DNA from: Acidobacteriota bacterium
GTDB taxonomy: Bacteria; Acidobacteriota; Terriglobia; Terriglobales; Acidobacteriaceae
Length of the DNA stretch: 64,000 nucleotides
Assembly (NCBI GenBank): GCA_021799405.1
Contig: JAJZAL010000001.1
Coordinates: forward strand, 1 to 64,000
Reading direction: 5' to 3'
This document shows, piece by piece, positions 53,986-63,653 of this stretch. Each line of letters starts with the position of its first letter. The first letter of the stretch is position 1. Below the pieces are notes generated by a model. It was not told where the DNA came from and searched no databases. It saw only the letters and a list, made by a program, of their open reading frames with translations. A program made the position numbers and the translations under genes.

Positions 53986-55068
53986 TCAAGCGATGGGGGC
54001 ACCCGCAGCGCGGTAGATGGCCTCCATTGCGAGCATGTCCTTGAGTCCTTCTTCGCCTGGGGTTGCCGGTTGGGTGTTGTTGCGAATGCAGTCGGCGAAG
54101 TGATCGGCTTCCGCGGTGAACTGGTAGGGAAGCTCGCCAGGGCTGATTTCGTTGACAGGTCCGTGGACGGTGGTGCCGTGGAACTTCAATCCGTCATACA
54201 GGAACGCCGGCTCAACCCAAAGATTGCCTTTGGTTCCGTCGATGCTGAGGAATGCGGGAGCGATGTATCCATAAGAGGAGCCGCTCGATGCAATCGTGCC
54301 GGAGGGGAACCTCATTGTGAACTGGATGCTCTCTTCCACTTTTGCGAAGCGTGGGCCAGGGATTTTGGTTGCCACCTGCGCAGAGAACGATGCGGGTTCT
54401 TCGCCTGCGATCCAGCGGATCGTGTTCAGTGGGTAGATGCCGAGATCGAGCAGCGAGCCTCCGCCTGAAAGCTTGGGATCGAGCCGCCAGCCCTTGTATT
54501 TCGGGCCGTAAAACCCTCCCTGAAAGCCCTGGATTTCGCCAATGGCGCCGCTGCGAGCCATGCTGCGAATCTGCCGCCACATGGGGTCGTAATGGACGCG
54601 GTAGGCGATCATCAGCTTCACATTGTTTTCTCGGCAGGCGTCGATCATTTGCCGGCATTCGGCTGAGGAGATCGCCATGGGTTTCTCGCAAAGGACATGC
54701 TTTCCTGCTTTAGCCGCGCGGATGGTGTATTCGGCGTGCATGCTATTGGGAAGACCGATATAAACCGCGTCGATGTCAGGGTTGTTGGCTATCTCGTCGT
54801 AATTTTCGTAGTTATAAACCGCCTTGGGAGAGACCCCGTAGAGGGCTTCGTATTTTGGAGCTTTTTCCGTGGCGTGGCCTGTGACGAGTGCGGTCACCTT
54901 GCATTTGGTGGACAGAGCGCAGGCTCGCATGAAGATGTCCGAGATGGCTCCGAGGCCGACAGGTGCAAAGCGCACTGGCTTGTGCTCCTCGGCGTGCACC
55001 GGAAGTGCGGTGGCGGCAGCGGCCATGAGGGAAAGCCTGGTGAAGTCGCGACGATCGATGGGACTCAT
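53986..55068 (-). CDS. Tat-exported Gfo/Idh/MocA family dehydrogenase
   Basis: 360 aa with GGAGGAGAT just before the ATG. The N-terminus (DRRDFTRLSLMAAAATALPVHA) is a twin-arginine signal, implying export of the folded, cofactor-loaded enzyme as for glucose-fructose oxidoreductase. The Rossmann domain starts VRFAPVGLGAISDIFMRACALS, and the catalytic lysine block is HVLCEKPMA. LDLGIYPLNTIRWIAG is the conserved C-terminal-domain motif. Relatives oxidise aldoses, including xylose, to lactones. It follows the SMP-30 gene by 20 bases, so the two form an operon. Confidence 0.88.
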   Translation of the reverse strand: MSPIDRRDFTRLSLMAAAATALPVHAEEHKPVRFAPVGLGAISDIFMRACALSTKCKVTALVTGHATEKAPKYEALYGVSPKAVYNYENYDEIANNPDIDAVYIGLPNSMHAEYTIRAAKAGKHVLCEKPMAISSAECRQMIDACRENNVKLMIAYRVHYDPMWRQIRSMARSGAIGEIQGFQGGFYGPKYKGWRLDPKLSGGGSLLDLGIYPLNTIRWIAGEEPASFSAQVATKIPGPRFAKVEESIQFTMRFPSGTIASSGSSYGYIAPAFLSIDGTKGNLWVEPAFLYDGLKFHGTTVHGPVNEISPGELPYQFTAEADHFADCIRNNTQPATPGEEGLKDMLAMEAIYRAAGAPIA

Positions 55069-55088
55069 ATCTCCTCCAGATCATTGGG

Positions 55089-56105
55089 CTAGCGGCGAAA
55101 CACGGGCAGGTAACCCTTCACGAGCGTGCGAATGCGGTAGACATGCGAAGTGTCCATGATGTACAGCGTTGTTCCGTTGCCGCCCCACGCAAGGTTGGCG
55201 GCCACCTGCGGCAGCACGATCAGCCCCAGCACCTTGCCCTGCGGCGTGATGACGCGAATGCCTCCCGGCCCGGTTGTCCAGATGTTGCCGCGGCTGTCGA
55301 TCTTCATGCCGTCGGGGATGCCCGGGCCTTCCTTGCCAGTAAAGTCGATGATGTCGTGCGGCGGCCCGACCGTACCATTTTTATGCAGCGGATAGGCGAT
55401 GACCCGCTCGGCTGGGCCTGAGTTGTTGACATAGAGCGTTTTATTGTCGGGCGAGAGCGCGATGCCGTTCGGAAGGGTGAGATTCTTGATGATCGCTGTG
55501 AGTTTTCCGTTTTTGTAGTGGTAGACGCCGTTGAAGGGGATCTGCTTGAGGGGGCTATGGTCGCCGCCTTTCAAGCCATAGGGCGGGTCGGTAAAGAAAA
55601 ACGAGCCATCGGGCAGAAACACAAGGTCATTGGGGCTGTTCAGGCGCTTGCCGTGGTACTTGTCGAAGAAAAGCACCGGTTTCAGATTGGGTGGTTTACC
55701 GACCAGCTTGACGACGGCGCGAGCATACTGCTCGCACATGACGACTGTGCCGTTCTTATCCGACGCCATGGCGTTGGGGCCGGTCTTGTGCCCATCGGGA
55801 AGTGCGTAGGGCCCGTGTTTGAAGTTAATGAGTACGGTGTCCTTGCCGTCCGGTGTTACGGCGTGCACCTCGTCGCCCTCTTCGTCGGAAAACCAAAGCC
55901 GGCCGTCCCGCCACATCGGGCCCTCGGTGAAGATATAACCGCCGGAGACGACCTGCGGTTCCACGCCGGGTGCAATGAGTTTATTGAGGGCTGGAGAAAG
56001 CCGGATCACTCTTAGGGAGGCTTTTGCCGGCTGTGCGTGCGAGGCAACTGGACAGGAAAGCCCAAGGGAAACTGCAACAACGGCAATCGTGGAGAAGGTA
56101 CGCAT
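55089..56105 (-). CDS. Exported SMP-30/gluconolactonase family lactonase
   Basis: 338 aa with AAGGAG before the ATG and a signal peptide ending near ASHAQP at residue 26. The six-bladed propeller shows YIFTEGPMWRDGRLWFSDE (metal-binding glutamate), RLNSPNDLVFLPDGSFFFTDPPYG (Asn/Asp ligands) and GIPDGMKIDSRGNIWTTGPGG (Asp ligand), matching gluconolactonases. It should hydrolyse aldonolactones to the free acid outside the cytoplasm. It is transcribed before the exported Gfo/Idh gene, whose product would supply its lactone substrate. Confidence 0.9.
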   Translation of the reverse strand: MRTFSTIAVVAVSLGLSCPVASHAQPAKASLRVIRLSPALNKLIAPGVEPQVVSGGYIFTEGPMWRDGRLWFSDEEGDEVHAVTPDGKDTVLINFKHGPYALPDGHKTGPNAMASDKNGTVVMCEQYARAVVKLVGKPPNLKPVLFFDKYHGKRLNSPNDLVFLPDGSFFFTDPPYGLKGGDHSPLKQIPFNGVYHYKNGKLTAIIKNLTLPNGIALSPDNKTLYVNNSGPAERVIAYPLHKNGTVGPPHDIIDFTGKEGPGIPDGMKIDSRGNIWTTGPGGIRVITPQGKVLGLIVLPQVAANLAWGGNGTTLYIMDTSHVYRIRTLVKGYLPVFRR

Positions 56106-56295
56106 GAAACTCCTTGGTGTGGCGGAGCGCCGAATGGGACGCTCTCTGCAGGATTAAACGCGGATTTGAACCGCAGGCTCAAACGTTCAGGTGATGCGCA
56201 CCATTCAGCCAGCAGTGAGGCGTTAGTTACGCGGAGCCAATAATAAGACGATTTACTAGCATCCTGCAATGTGATTGATCAGGGTGATTCCGGAG

Positions 56296-56345
56296 AAATG
56301 TGAGCGGTGGCCAGGGACGGGATCGAACCGCCGACGCCGGCCTTT
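56296..56345. repeat. 50-bp direct duplicate of the tRNA-Phe 3' half
   Basis: Positions 56296-56345 and 56410-56459 match at 49 of 50 bases, 114 bases apart. The repeat covers the T-arm, variable region and 3' acceptor strand of the tRNA plus about ten flanking bases. The left copy lacks the D-arm and 5' acceptor strand, so it is not a working tRNA. The 190 bases before it, back to the lactonase gene, show nothing recognisable. Confidence 0.85.
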
Positions 56346-56418
56346 GAGGGACCGCGGACTACATTATTGCGCTTGCGCCCAGAGATTGAGCGCGGCAGAA
56401 GTGAAACGGAAATGTGAG

Positions 56419-56493
56419 TGGTGGCCAGGGACGGGATCGAACCGCCGACGCCGGCCTTTTCAGGGCCGCGCTCTACCACTGAGCTACCTGGCC
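56419..56493 (-). tRNA. tRNA-Phe (GAA)
   Basis: On the minus strand the acceptor GGCCAGG pairs with CCTGGCC, with discriminator A and an encoded CCA. The D-arm is GCTC...GAGC, the anticodon stem CGGCC/GGCCG with loop CTGAAAA (anticodon GAA), and the T-arm GGCGG-TTCGATC-CCGTC. All arms fold without mismatch. Confidence 0.95.
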
Positions 56494-56743
56494 TTGGAGA
56501 TCCAAGGGCGCTGAAGGGTTCAGCGCGGGTGGTCGGAGGGCGATTCAGGGAGCGGGCTGGCTCAACTCCAAATAACCTCAACAACCTGACGTAGTATAGC
56601 AGACCGGCCGGGGCGGTTTCCGGGTGTCTGATTGTGCTCGGCAAGTGTGAAAATTCTGACTCGAAGAGGGGTGTGAGGGCGGGTTTTTCTGTTGAAGCGA
56701 CTAAACTTGTGCCACGACTCAATTTTCAGGAGTGTTTGGCTTG
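56494..56743. other. Intergenic region between tRNA-Phe and the deaminase gene
   Basis: 250 bases with no gene. It should hold the minus-strand tRNA promoter, though I cannot pick out clear boxes. CAGGAG at 56727-56732 is the Shine-Dalgarno of the next gene. Confidence 0.5.
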
Positions 56744-58303
56744 ATGAGACAAGGAAATGGTCTGGCGCCCGTGAGATGGCTGATATTGCTGAGCGTGGTG
56801 TGCGGAGTCCTTGCGGTTTCGGCGGCCAGGGCACAGGAGAGCGCTGCCGAGGTGAGAACGGCGCGCGCATTCGCGGAGGCGCGGCAGGAAGGACAGCCGG
56901 AGCTCGAAATGTTCCTGCGTAAGATGCCGAAGGGCGCCGATTTGCATATGCATTTGTCGGGGGCTGTCTACGCCGAGACATTTCTGAAGGATGCTGCGGA
57001 GGATCATCTGTGTGTGAATGTGGCGGGGCTGCGGTTTGACCCGAAATATCACGCGCCGGATTGCCCCAAGGGGGATGTCGCTGCGTCAACGTTGCCGGAG
57101 GATGAGCACCTATACAGCGAGATGGTGGATTCGTTTTCGATGCGGACGTTTGTGCCGGTGACGGGCGACTCAGGCCACGACTGGTTCTTTGATACGTTCG
57201 GCCGGTTCAGCGGCCTTTCGACGAGCCATCGCGGCGAGTGGGTGAACGACGTGGCGACACGGGCCGCGGGACAGAACGAACAGTACCTGGAGCTCATGGT
57301 GACGCCGAATTTTGCGGAAGCGGCGAAGCTGGCCGAAAAGGTAGGATTCGACCCAAATTTTGCGCAGTACAGGCAGAAGCTGTTGGCGGCGGGTATCCGC
57401 AAGGAGGAGCCGGCGATTCGGAAGATGTTTTCGACGATGCTTGAGCAAAAGCGGGAACTGGAGCATTGCGGGACGCCAAAGGCGACGGCGGCCTGTGGGG
57501 TGAAAGTGCGATTCCTGTACCAGGTGCTGCGAGATATGCCTCCGCCGGATGTATTTGCGCAGATTCTGCTGGGATTTGAAGTGTCGTCGACAGATCCGGA
57601 TGTGGTAGGGATCAACCTGGTGCAGCCGGAGGATGGGTATTACTCGCTGAAGGACTACACGATGCACATGGAGATGATCCATGTCCTGCACGAGTTTTAT
57701 CCGAAGGTGAACATTACTCTGCATGCGGGCGAATTGACGATGGGTATGGTACCGCCGAAGGATCTGCGGTTCCACATTCGGCAGGCTGTGGAAATTGCGG
57801 GCGCGGAGCGCATTGGTCATGGAGTGGACATTGCGTATGAAAATCACCCGATAGAGCTGCTGCACGAGATGGCGCGGAAGCACATCATGGTTGAGATCAA
57901 CCTGACGAGCAACGCGGATATTCTGGGGGTGAAGGGCAAAGATCATCCGTTTATGCTGTACCGGAAGTATGGCGTGCCGGTGGCGCTCTCGACAGATGAC
58001 GAGGGCGTGGAGCGGATCGATTTAACGCATGAATATGTGCGCGCGGCCGAGACTTATCCGCTGACGTACGAGGATATGAAACTACTGGCGCGGACATCGA
58101 TTGCGCACGCGTTTTTGCCGGGTAAGAGCCTGTGGGTGCGTTACACGCCGGAGCGACTGACGACGCCGGTCCCGGCGTGCAGAGGGCAGCTTGGCAACGC
58201 GAAGCCCACGGGAGCATGCGCACAACTGGTGGATCACAGCCAGAAGGCGCAGGAAGAGTGGGAGCTGGAGCGGAGATTTCAATTGTTCGAGGCAAGTTTT
58301 TAA
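56744..58303 (+). CDS. Exported adenosine deaminase family protein
   Basis: 519 aa from the ATG at 56744 with AGGAG 11 bases upstream; a GTG at 56732 would add four residues. Signal peptide ending near ARAQES at residue 31. Metal ligands H68 and H70 lie in GADLHMHLSGA; ITLHAGEL holds the catalytic glutamate, RIGHGVDIA a further metal-binding histidine, and VALSTDDEGV the final aspartate. An insertion of about 100 residues after the first motif makes it longer than cytoplasmic ADA and similar to secreted deaminases. It probably converts adenosine or related purine nucleosides in the periplasm for salvage. Confidence 0.88.
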   Translation: MRQGNGLAPVRWLILLSVVCGVLAVSAARAQESAAEVRTARAFAEARQEGQPELEMFLRKMPKGADLHMHLSGAVYAETFLKDAAEDHLCVNVAGLRFDPKYHAPDCPKGDVAASTLPEDEHLYSEMVDSFSMRTFVPVTGDSGHDWFFDTFGRFSGLSTSHRGEWVNDVATRAAGQNEQYLELMVTPNFAEAAKLAEKVGFDPNFAQYRQKLLAAGIRKEEPAIRKMFSTMLEQKRELEHCGTPKATAACGVKVRFLYQVLRDMPPPDVFAQILLGFEVSSTDPDVVGINLVQPEDGYYSLKDYTMHMEMIHVLHEFYPKVNITLHAGELTMGMVPPKDLRFHIRQAVEIAGAERIGHGVDIAYENHPIELLHEMARKHIMVEINLTSNADILGVKGKDHPFMLYRKYGVPVALSTDDEGVERIDLTHEYVRAAETYPLTYEDMKLLARTSIAHAFLPGKSLWVRYTPERLTTPVPACRGQLGNAKPTGACAQLVDHSQKAQEEWELERRFQLFEASF

Positions 58304-58306
58304 GGC

Positions 58307-59578
58307 ATGCGGATTGTACTGACGACATTTGGGACGTTTGGCGACGTCAATCCACTGATTGGGCTATCGCTGGAATTGAAGCGGCGCGGGCATGCACCCG
58401 TGCTGGCGATTCCGGAGATGTTTCGCGAGAAGATTGAACCGTTGGGCATTGAGTTTGCGCGTGTGCGGCCAGACCAGGATCCGCATGACAAGCGGCTTGT
58501 GGCGATGATTTACGACATCAAGCACGGGACCGAACGAGGACTGCGGGAGTTTCTGTTTCCGTCGATTCGCGAAAGCTATGAAGATTTGCTGGAAGCCGTG
58601 AGCGCGAAGGGCGGGGCGGATTTGCTGGTGGCTGGTGAACTGGCGTATGCGGCTCCGATTGTGGCCGAAAAGACCGGAGTACCATGGGCGAGCTATGTGC
58701 TGGCTCCATTTTCATTTTTTTCAGCCTATGATCCGCCGGTACTGCCGCCGTATCCGCTTTTGGCGAAGGTGCAAGCAGTGGTGCCCGGAACCGGCCAAGT
58801 GGTAGCGCGGTTTGCTCGCTACGTAACGCGGAAGTGGCCGGAACCGATATACGAGTTGCGCAGAGAGTTGGGGCTGCCGCGCGGCAAGGATCCCATTTTT
58901 GACGCGAAGCACTCGGAGCGGCTGGCGCTGGCGCTGTTTTCGAGCGTGCTGGGTGAGAAGCAACTGGATTGGCCGGAGCATACGCGGATTACCGGGTTTG
59001 TGTACTACGACGGGGATGCGGGTGTGCAGGAACTGGCGCCGGAGTTGAGGCAGTTTTTGGAGTCTGGACCTGCGCCGGTTGTGTTTACGCTGGGTTCGGC
59101 GGCAGTGCTGGACGCGGGGAGCTTTTACGAAGAGAGCGCGCGTTTGGCGGAAGAGTTGAATCAGCGTGCCGTGCTACTGGTGGGCAATGAGCCGGGGAAT
59201 TATCCGAAGCGGAAGCTGCCGGACAGCATCTTTGTGGCGGAGTATGCGCCGTACTCGCGGATTTTGCCGTATGCATCCGTGGTCGTGCATCAGGGCGGAG
59301 TGGGGACGACAGCGCAGACGTTGCGTGCGGGCAAGCCGATGCTGGTGATGCCATACAGTCACGACCAGCCGGACAATGCGCGGAGGGTGCGGCGGCTGGG
59401 CGTGGCGGAGGTGATTGGGCGTCCGCAATATAACGCGCGGACAGCGATGCGGCCACTGCGCGCGCTGCTGGAAAAGCCGACCTATGCGCGGAGGGCGGTT
59501 GAAATTGCACATGCCGTTCGAGCCGAGCATGGGGCACAGACAGCGTGTTCGGCGCTGGAAGAGATCTTCAAGAAGTAG
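58307..59578 (+). CDS. GT1/UGT-like glycosyltransferase
   Basis: 423 aa starting three bases after the deaminase stop. The N-terminus RIVLTTFGTFGDVNPLIGLSLELKRRGH is the GT-B glycine loop of UGT and sterol-glucosyltransferase-like enzymes. The C-terminal donor-binding block reads VVHQGGVGTTAQTLRAGKPMLVMPYSHDQPDNARRVRRLGV, the PSPG-like motif with HxGG, GT and DQ. It should transfer a sugar from a nucleotide donor to a small lipophilic acceptor in the cytoplasm. Linkage to the exported deaminase is positional only. Confidence 0.88.
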   Translation: MRIVLTTFGTFGDVNPLIGLSLELKRRGHAPVLAIPEMFREKIEPLGIEFARVRPDQDPHDKRLVAMIYDIKHGTERGLREFLFPSIRESYEDLLEAVSAKGGADLLVAGELAYAAPIVAEKTGVPWASYVLAPFSFFSAYDPPVLPPYPLLAKVQAVVPGTGQVVARFARYVTRKWPEPIYELRRELGLPRGKDPIFDAKHSERLALALFSSVLGEKQLDWPEHTRITGFVYYDGDAGVQELAPELRQFLESGPAPVVFTLGSAAVLDAGSFYEESARLAEELNQRAVLLVGNEPGNYPKRKLPDSIFVAEYAPYSRILPYASVVVHQGGVGTTAQTLRAGKPMLVMPYSHDQPDNARRVRRLGVAEVIGRPQYNARTAMRPLRALLEKPTYARRAVEIAHAVRAEHGAQTACSALEEIFKK

Positions 59579-59648
59579 CAAAAGTATGGCCGCCGAGAGA
59601 TTCGACCAAGGCAGTGTTTCGCGAAAAGTGGATCTGTAATCGACGTAG

Positions 59649-60596
59649 TTACGGTTTTGGCGGAGTGGGATTGGCGGCGGTGAAGGGCGAGCAGCAGGGT
59701 TTTTCGACGGGAGTGTATTCCATCAGCTCGACTCGGGCATCGTCCGGCGCGTAGACGTTGAACTGCCATTTGCCGTCGCGGCCGATCTGCGGGCCGTTGT
59801 AGCGGTTACTCTTGAGCCGGCCTTCCTTGCTCAGCGTGGTGACGGCCTGCTCCATGTTGACGATGCCGATGGAGAAGTGGTCGAGGATGCCAAGCTGCTG
59901 CTTGGAAATGTGCGCGGGGATGCCGCTGCCGGAGGGTCCGCTGGTGAGCATGTATTCGATCCAGTCGTGGCCGTTGGGAACCTGTTGGGATACCCAGTCG
60001 ATTTTGCCGGGCTTCATGCCGCCGTACCAGTAGGGGCGGAAGCCGAGGATGGTGCGATAGAAGGTGTCTTCTTTGGCGCGGCTGTGGACCATGAAACCAA
60101 AGTGGATCATGTGGCGGCCGATGGGGTCCGCGCCGGCCATGGAGACGCCGTGTGGCGGCGGTTGTACGAACTGGACGTGGTTGCCTTCGGGGTCGAGGAC
60201 ATTGAACCAGTAGCTGCCGTCGGAGGCATGGCTCACATGAGCGGGCACCTTGATGCCGCGCGACTGGAGATAGAGGCGCAGCTGGCGGGCGTTGGTGGTG
60301 AGGAAGCCGATCTGGGCGAGGCGGTTGACGCCTTCGTTGGCGGGCAGGGGCAGGATTTCGACGAATTGGTCTGAGTCGATGTAATAGCGCGCGCCGGCGG
60401 AATTTTCGGGGTCAGACATCTTTTTGAGGCCGATGTCGTGTACGTAGAAATGCTGGGACTCGACGGGATGCGAGGAATAGAAGGAGATGTGCGAAATGCC
60501 GGTGATTGGCGGGCGAGCGGGTTGCTGTGCCATGGCCGGAGCAAGGGCCGCGAGCGGCAGGGCAAGCGTTGCGGCGAAGGTAATCAAACGTTTCAT
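59649..60596 (-). CDS. Exported two-domain VOC (glyoxalase-fold) protein
   Basis: 315 aa from the ATG at 60596, preceded by AGGAG; the frame to 60626 adds ten unlikely residues. Signal peptide ending near PAMAQQ at residue 24. Two VOC modules follow: about 35-165 with ITGISHISFYSSHPVESQHFYVHDIGL and WFNVLDPEGNHVQFVQPP, and about 170-300 with MIHFGFMVHSRAKEDTFYRTILGFRPYW and QFNVYAPDDARVELMEYTP. The His/Glu positions fit metal binding. Dioxygenase, isomerase and binding roles all occur in this fold, so no activity is assigned. It converges on the glycosyltransferase and diverges from alaS. Confidence 0.87.
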   Translation of the reverse strand: MKRLITFAATLALPLAALAPAMAQQPARPPITGISHISFYSSHPVESQHFYVHDIGLKKMSDPENSAGARYYIDSDQFVEILPLPANEGVNRLAQIGFLTTNARQLRLYLQSRGIKVPAHVSHASDGSYWFNVLDPEGNHVQFVQPPPHGVSMAGADPIGRHMIHFGFMVHSRAKEDTFYRTILGFRPYWYGGMKPGKIDWVSQQVPNGHDWIEYMLTSGPSGSGIPAHISKQQLGILDHFSIGIVNMEQAVTTLSKEGRLKSNRYNGPQIGRDGKWQFNVYAPDDARVELMEYTPVEKPCCSPFTAANPTPPKP

Positions 60597-60737
60597 TGGG
60601 CGGCTCCTGGCGAGAATAATCGCCAAACAGGATACTCCTTCGGAGTAAGAGTGGTATACCCGGGCGGGTGCGGGCGTATGGAAAGCAGGCGACCCTGTTG
60701 GCGCGCCGAATACGACTCTCTTGATTACACTTAAGAC

Positions 60738-63653
60738 ATGCCTTTCCGCTCTGGATCTGACATTCGCGAGACCTTTCTACGCTTTTTTGAGAGCAAGGGA
60801 CACCGTCGTGTCCATTCTTCGTCACTCGTTCCGGCGAACGACCCCACGTTGCTGTTTACCAACGCAGGGATGAACCAGTTCAAGGATGTGTTCCTTGGGT
60901 TGGAGCAGCGAGATTATGTGCGGGCGACGACCTCGCAGAAGTGTGTGCGGGCGGGCGGCAAGCACAACGATCTGGAGAACGTGGGGTTTACGCGGCGTCA
61001 CCACACGTTTTTTGAAATGCTGGGGAATTTCAGCTTTGGCGACTACTTCAAGCGCGAGGCGATTGCCTATGCGTGGGAACTGGTGACATCGCCGGAGTGG
61101 TTCGGGCTGCCGAAGGACCGGCTTTACGTGACAATCTTCAAGGGCGAGAACGGGGTTCCGCGGGATGAGGAGGCGTACGAGCTGTGGCGCGGACAGGGGG
61201 TTCCGGCGGAGCGTATTTTCGAGTTCGGGACAAAAGACAACTTCTGGCAGATGGGCGATACGGGGCCATGCGGGCCATGCTCGGAGATTTTCTACGATAT
61301 GGGGCTGGAGGCGGCGGAAACGCCGGGGGTGGACAAGCCGTTTGGGCAGGACGATGCGCGGTACGTGGAGATCTGGAACCTGGTATTCATGCAGTTTGAT
61401 CGGTCGTCGAACGGGGAGTTGGCGCTGCTGCCGAAGCCGTCGATTGATACAGGCGCGGGACTGGAGCGGCTGGCCGCGGTGATGCAGGGGAAGATCAGTA
61501 ATTTTGATACGGATTTGTTCATACCACTAATACAAAGGGCGGCGGAGCTGACGCTCACGAAATACGGGGACGGCGGTTCGCCGAGCGATGCATCGCTCAG
61601 GATTATTGCGGACCATGCGCGGGCGGCGACGTTTTTGATCAGCGATGGTGTGCTGCCGGCGAACGAAGGGCGCGGGTATGTACTGAGGAAGATTTTGCGG
61701 CGCGGGATTCGGCACGGGCGGCTGTTGGGGCAGGAGCAGCCGTTCATGGGTCAGATGGTGTATGCGGTGCGGGATGAGATGCAGGCGGCGTATCCGGAGC
61801 TGAAGGAGAGCGCCGAGCGCGTGGCGAAAGTGGTGGAGGGTGAGGAGCGGCAGTTTGCACGGGTGCTGGAGATTGGATCGGGCCGGCTTTCGCAACACAT
61901 CAAGAGTCTGGTTCGCGATTGGCAGGACCATGCATTTGCCATAGCAATGAACGCTGCTGGTTTAAGCAATCCAGAGATAGAGGCTCTCGACCCAATCGTT
62001 CATGCGATCGAGCCGACCAATACTGGTGTAGAGGTACGCGAGCGCATTTACCGCAGTTGCCGAGATCTGTCTATTGCCCCGGATCAAACCTACCTGTTCC
62101 TTCAAGAGCTGAATAAGTGGCTTGAAATCCAAAGGCAGAAGAACTTGATGGTGGATGGCAGATTTGGCTTTCATCTTTATGAGACGTATGGGTTGCCGCT
62201 GGATTTCATGATGGACGCGGCGCGAGATGCGGGCATCAAGTTTGATCTGACGGGGTTTGAAGAAGCACGGGCCGAAGAGCAGGCGCGGGCGCGCGCGTCG
62301 TGGAAGGGCGGTGCGAAGCAGTCGGCGAGCCCGGTGTTTCTACAGTTGCCGAAGACGGAGTTTGAGGGCTACCGCAAGCTGCGCGTGGACGGCGCCGAGG
62401 TGCTGGCCATTGTGAAAGATGGGCTGGGCGTGAAGGCGGCGAATCCGGGCGACACGGTGGAAGTGGTGCTGAACACGACGAGTTTCTATGCGGATTCGGG
62501 CGGGCAGATTGGGGACCATGGGTGGTTGTATTCGGAGGATCACAACTCGGTGGTGGCCGAAGTGAGCGGCTGCACAAAGCCGGTGCAGGGCGTGTTTGCG
62601 CACAAGGCGGTGCTACGGCAGACGCTGGTAGTGGGCGACAAGGTGGACACGGTGGTAGATGCGGATTTCCGCGCAGCGACGCGGCGGAATCATACCGGTA
62701 CGCACCTTTTACATGCCGCGTTGCGGGAGGTGCTGGGCGCGCATGTGAAACAGGCCGGGTCGCTGGTGGAGCCGGGACGGCTGCGGTTTGACTTTTCGCA
62801 CTTTGCGCAGATTGCCGATGAGGAACTGCAGGACATTGAGGACATCATCAACAAGGAAGTGCTAAAGAACACGAAGGTGGAGACGCTGGAGGATGTTCCG
62901 ATAGATGTGGCCGTGAATGAGTATCACGCGATGGCGCTGTTTGGCGAGAAGTATGGTGAGCGCGTGCGCGTAGTGAAGATTGGCGACTTTTCGACGGAGC
63001 TTTGCGGTGGAACGCACACGGGCGCAACGGGCGAGATTGGCGTGGTGAAGCTGGTGAGCGAAGGCAGTGTTTCTTCTGGCGTGCGGCGCGTGGAGGCGGT
63101 GACGGGTCTGGGCGCGCTGCGGGAGTTTCGGCGGGATTATGAAGTGGCCCAGGTGGCGGTACAGGTGGCACCGAGCGCGGAGTTGTCTCCGGCAGAGGCA
63201 CTGAAGCAGCGGCTGGCGGCACAGGATGAGGAGATGAAGAAGCTGCGGCGCGAGCTCGATGAGATGCGGATGAAGTCCGCGGCGAAAGCGATTGCCGGCG
63301 CGGCGGATGAGGCAGTAGAGGTGGACGACATCAAGGTACTGGCGCAGCGCGTGGACGGCGTAGACCGCGGACAGATGCGGACGCTAGTGGATAATCTGCG
63401 GACGAAGCTTGGGTCGGGTGTGGTGGTGCTGGGTTCTGCGCAGGAAGATGGCAAGGTGGCGCTGATTGTGGGCGTAACCAAGGATCTGACCGGGCGGGTA
63501 CAGGCCGGGAAGATTGTGGCGCAGGTGGCGAAAAAAGTTGGCGGCAGCGGCGGTGGACGGCCGGACATGGCCGAGGCGGGAGGGAAGGATGCTTCGCAAC
63601 TGGATGCCGCGCTCAAGAGTGTTCCCGCAGTGGTGAAGGAATTGGTGGGGTAG
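60738..63653 (+). CDS. alaS: Alanyl-tRNA synthetase with an in-frame insertion
   Basis: 971 aa, about 90 longer than usual. The aminoacylation domain (1-240) has the class II motifs [38 protein letters not shown] and [11 protein letters not shown]. The editing domain has [13 protein letters not shown] and CGGTHT metal ligands, followed by a coiled coil and the C-Ala domain. Between LEIG (residue 380) and FHLYETYG there are 97 residues where E. coli AlaS has 21, so about 76 extra residues lie in the tRNA-recognition domain (near nt 61895-62155). That segment uses ATA, TTA and other codons rare in the rest of the gene. TACACT lies six bases before the ATG and no Shine-Dalgarno is present. Confidence 0.95.
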   Translation: MPFRSGSDIRETFLRFFESKGHRRVHSSSLVPANDPTLLFTNAGMNQFKDVFLGLEQRDYVRATTSQKCVRAGGKHNDLENVGFTRRHHTFFEMLGNFSFGDYFKREAIAYAWELVTSPEWFGLPKDRLYVTIFKGENGVPRDEEAYELWRGQGVPAERIFEFGTKDNFWQMGDTGPCGPCSEIFYDMGLEAAETPGVDKPFGQDDARYVEIWNLVFMQFDRSSNGELALLPKPSIDTGAGLERLAAVMQGKISNFDTDLFIPLIQRAAELTLTKYGDGGSPSDASLRIIADHARAATFLISDGVLPANEGRGYVLRKILRRGIRHGRLLGQEQPFMGQMVYAVRDEMQAAYPELKESAERVAKVVEGEERQFARVLEIGSGRLSQHIKSLVRDWQDHAFAIAMNAAGLSNPEIEALDPIVHAIEPTNTGVEVRERIYRSCRDLSIAPDQTYLFLQELNKWLEIQRQKNLMVDGRFGFHLYETYGLPLDFMMDAARDAGIKFDLTGFEEARAEEQARARASWKGGAKQSASPVFLQLPKTEFEGYRKLRVDGAEVLAIVKDGLGVKAANPGDTVEVVLNTTSFYADSGGQIGDHGWLYSEDHNSVVAEVSGCTKPVQGVFAHKAVLRQTLVVGDKVDTVVDADFRAATRRNHTGTHLLHAALREVLGAHVKQAGSLVEPGRLRFDFSHFAQIADEELQDIEDIINKEVLKNTKVETLEDVPIDVAVNEYHAMALFGEKYGERVRVVKIGDFSTELCGGTHTGATGEIGVVKLVSEGSVSSGVRRVEAVTGLGALREFRRDYEVAQVAVQVAPSAELSPAEALKQRLAAQDEEMKKLRRELDEMRMKSAAKAIAGAADEAVEVDDIKVLAQRVDGVDRGQMRTLVDNLRTKLGSGVVVLGSAQEDGKVALIVGVTKDLTGRVQAGKIVAQVAKKVGGSGGGRPDMAEAGGKDASQLDAALKSVPAVVKELVG

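Noticed and set aside
56279..56722. 147-codon minus-strand frame over the tRNA
   Set aside because: It reads through tRNA-Phe and its duplicate, which explain the sequence.
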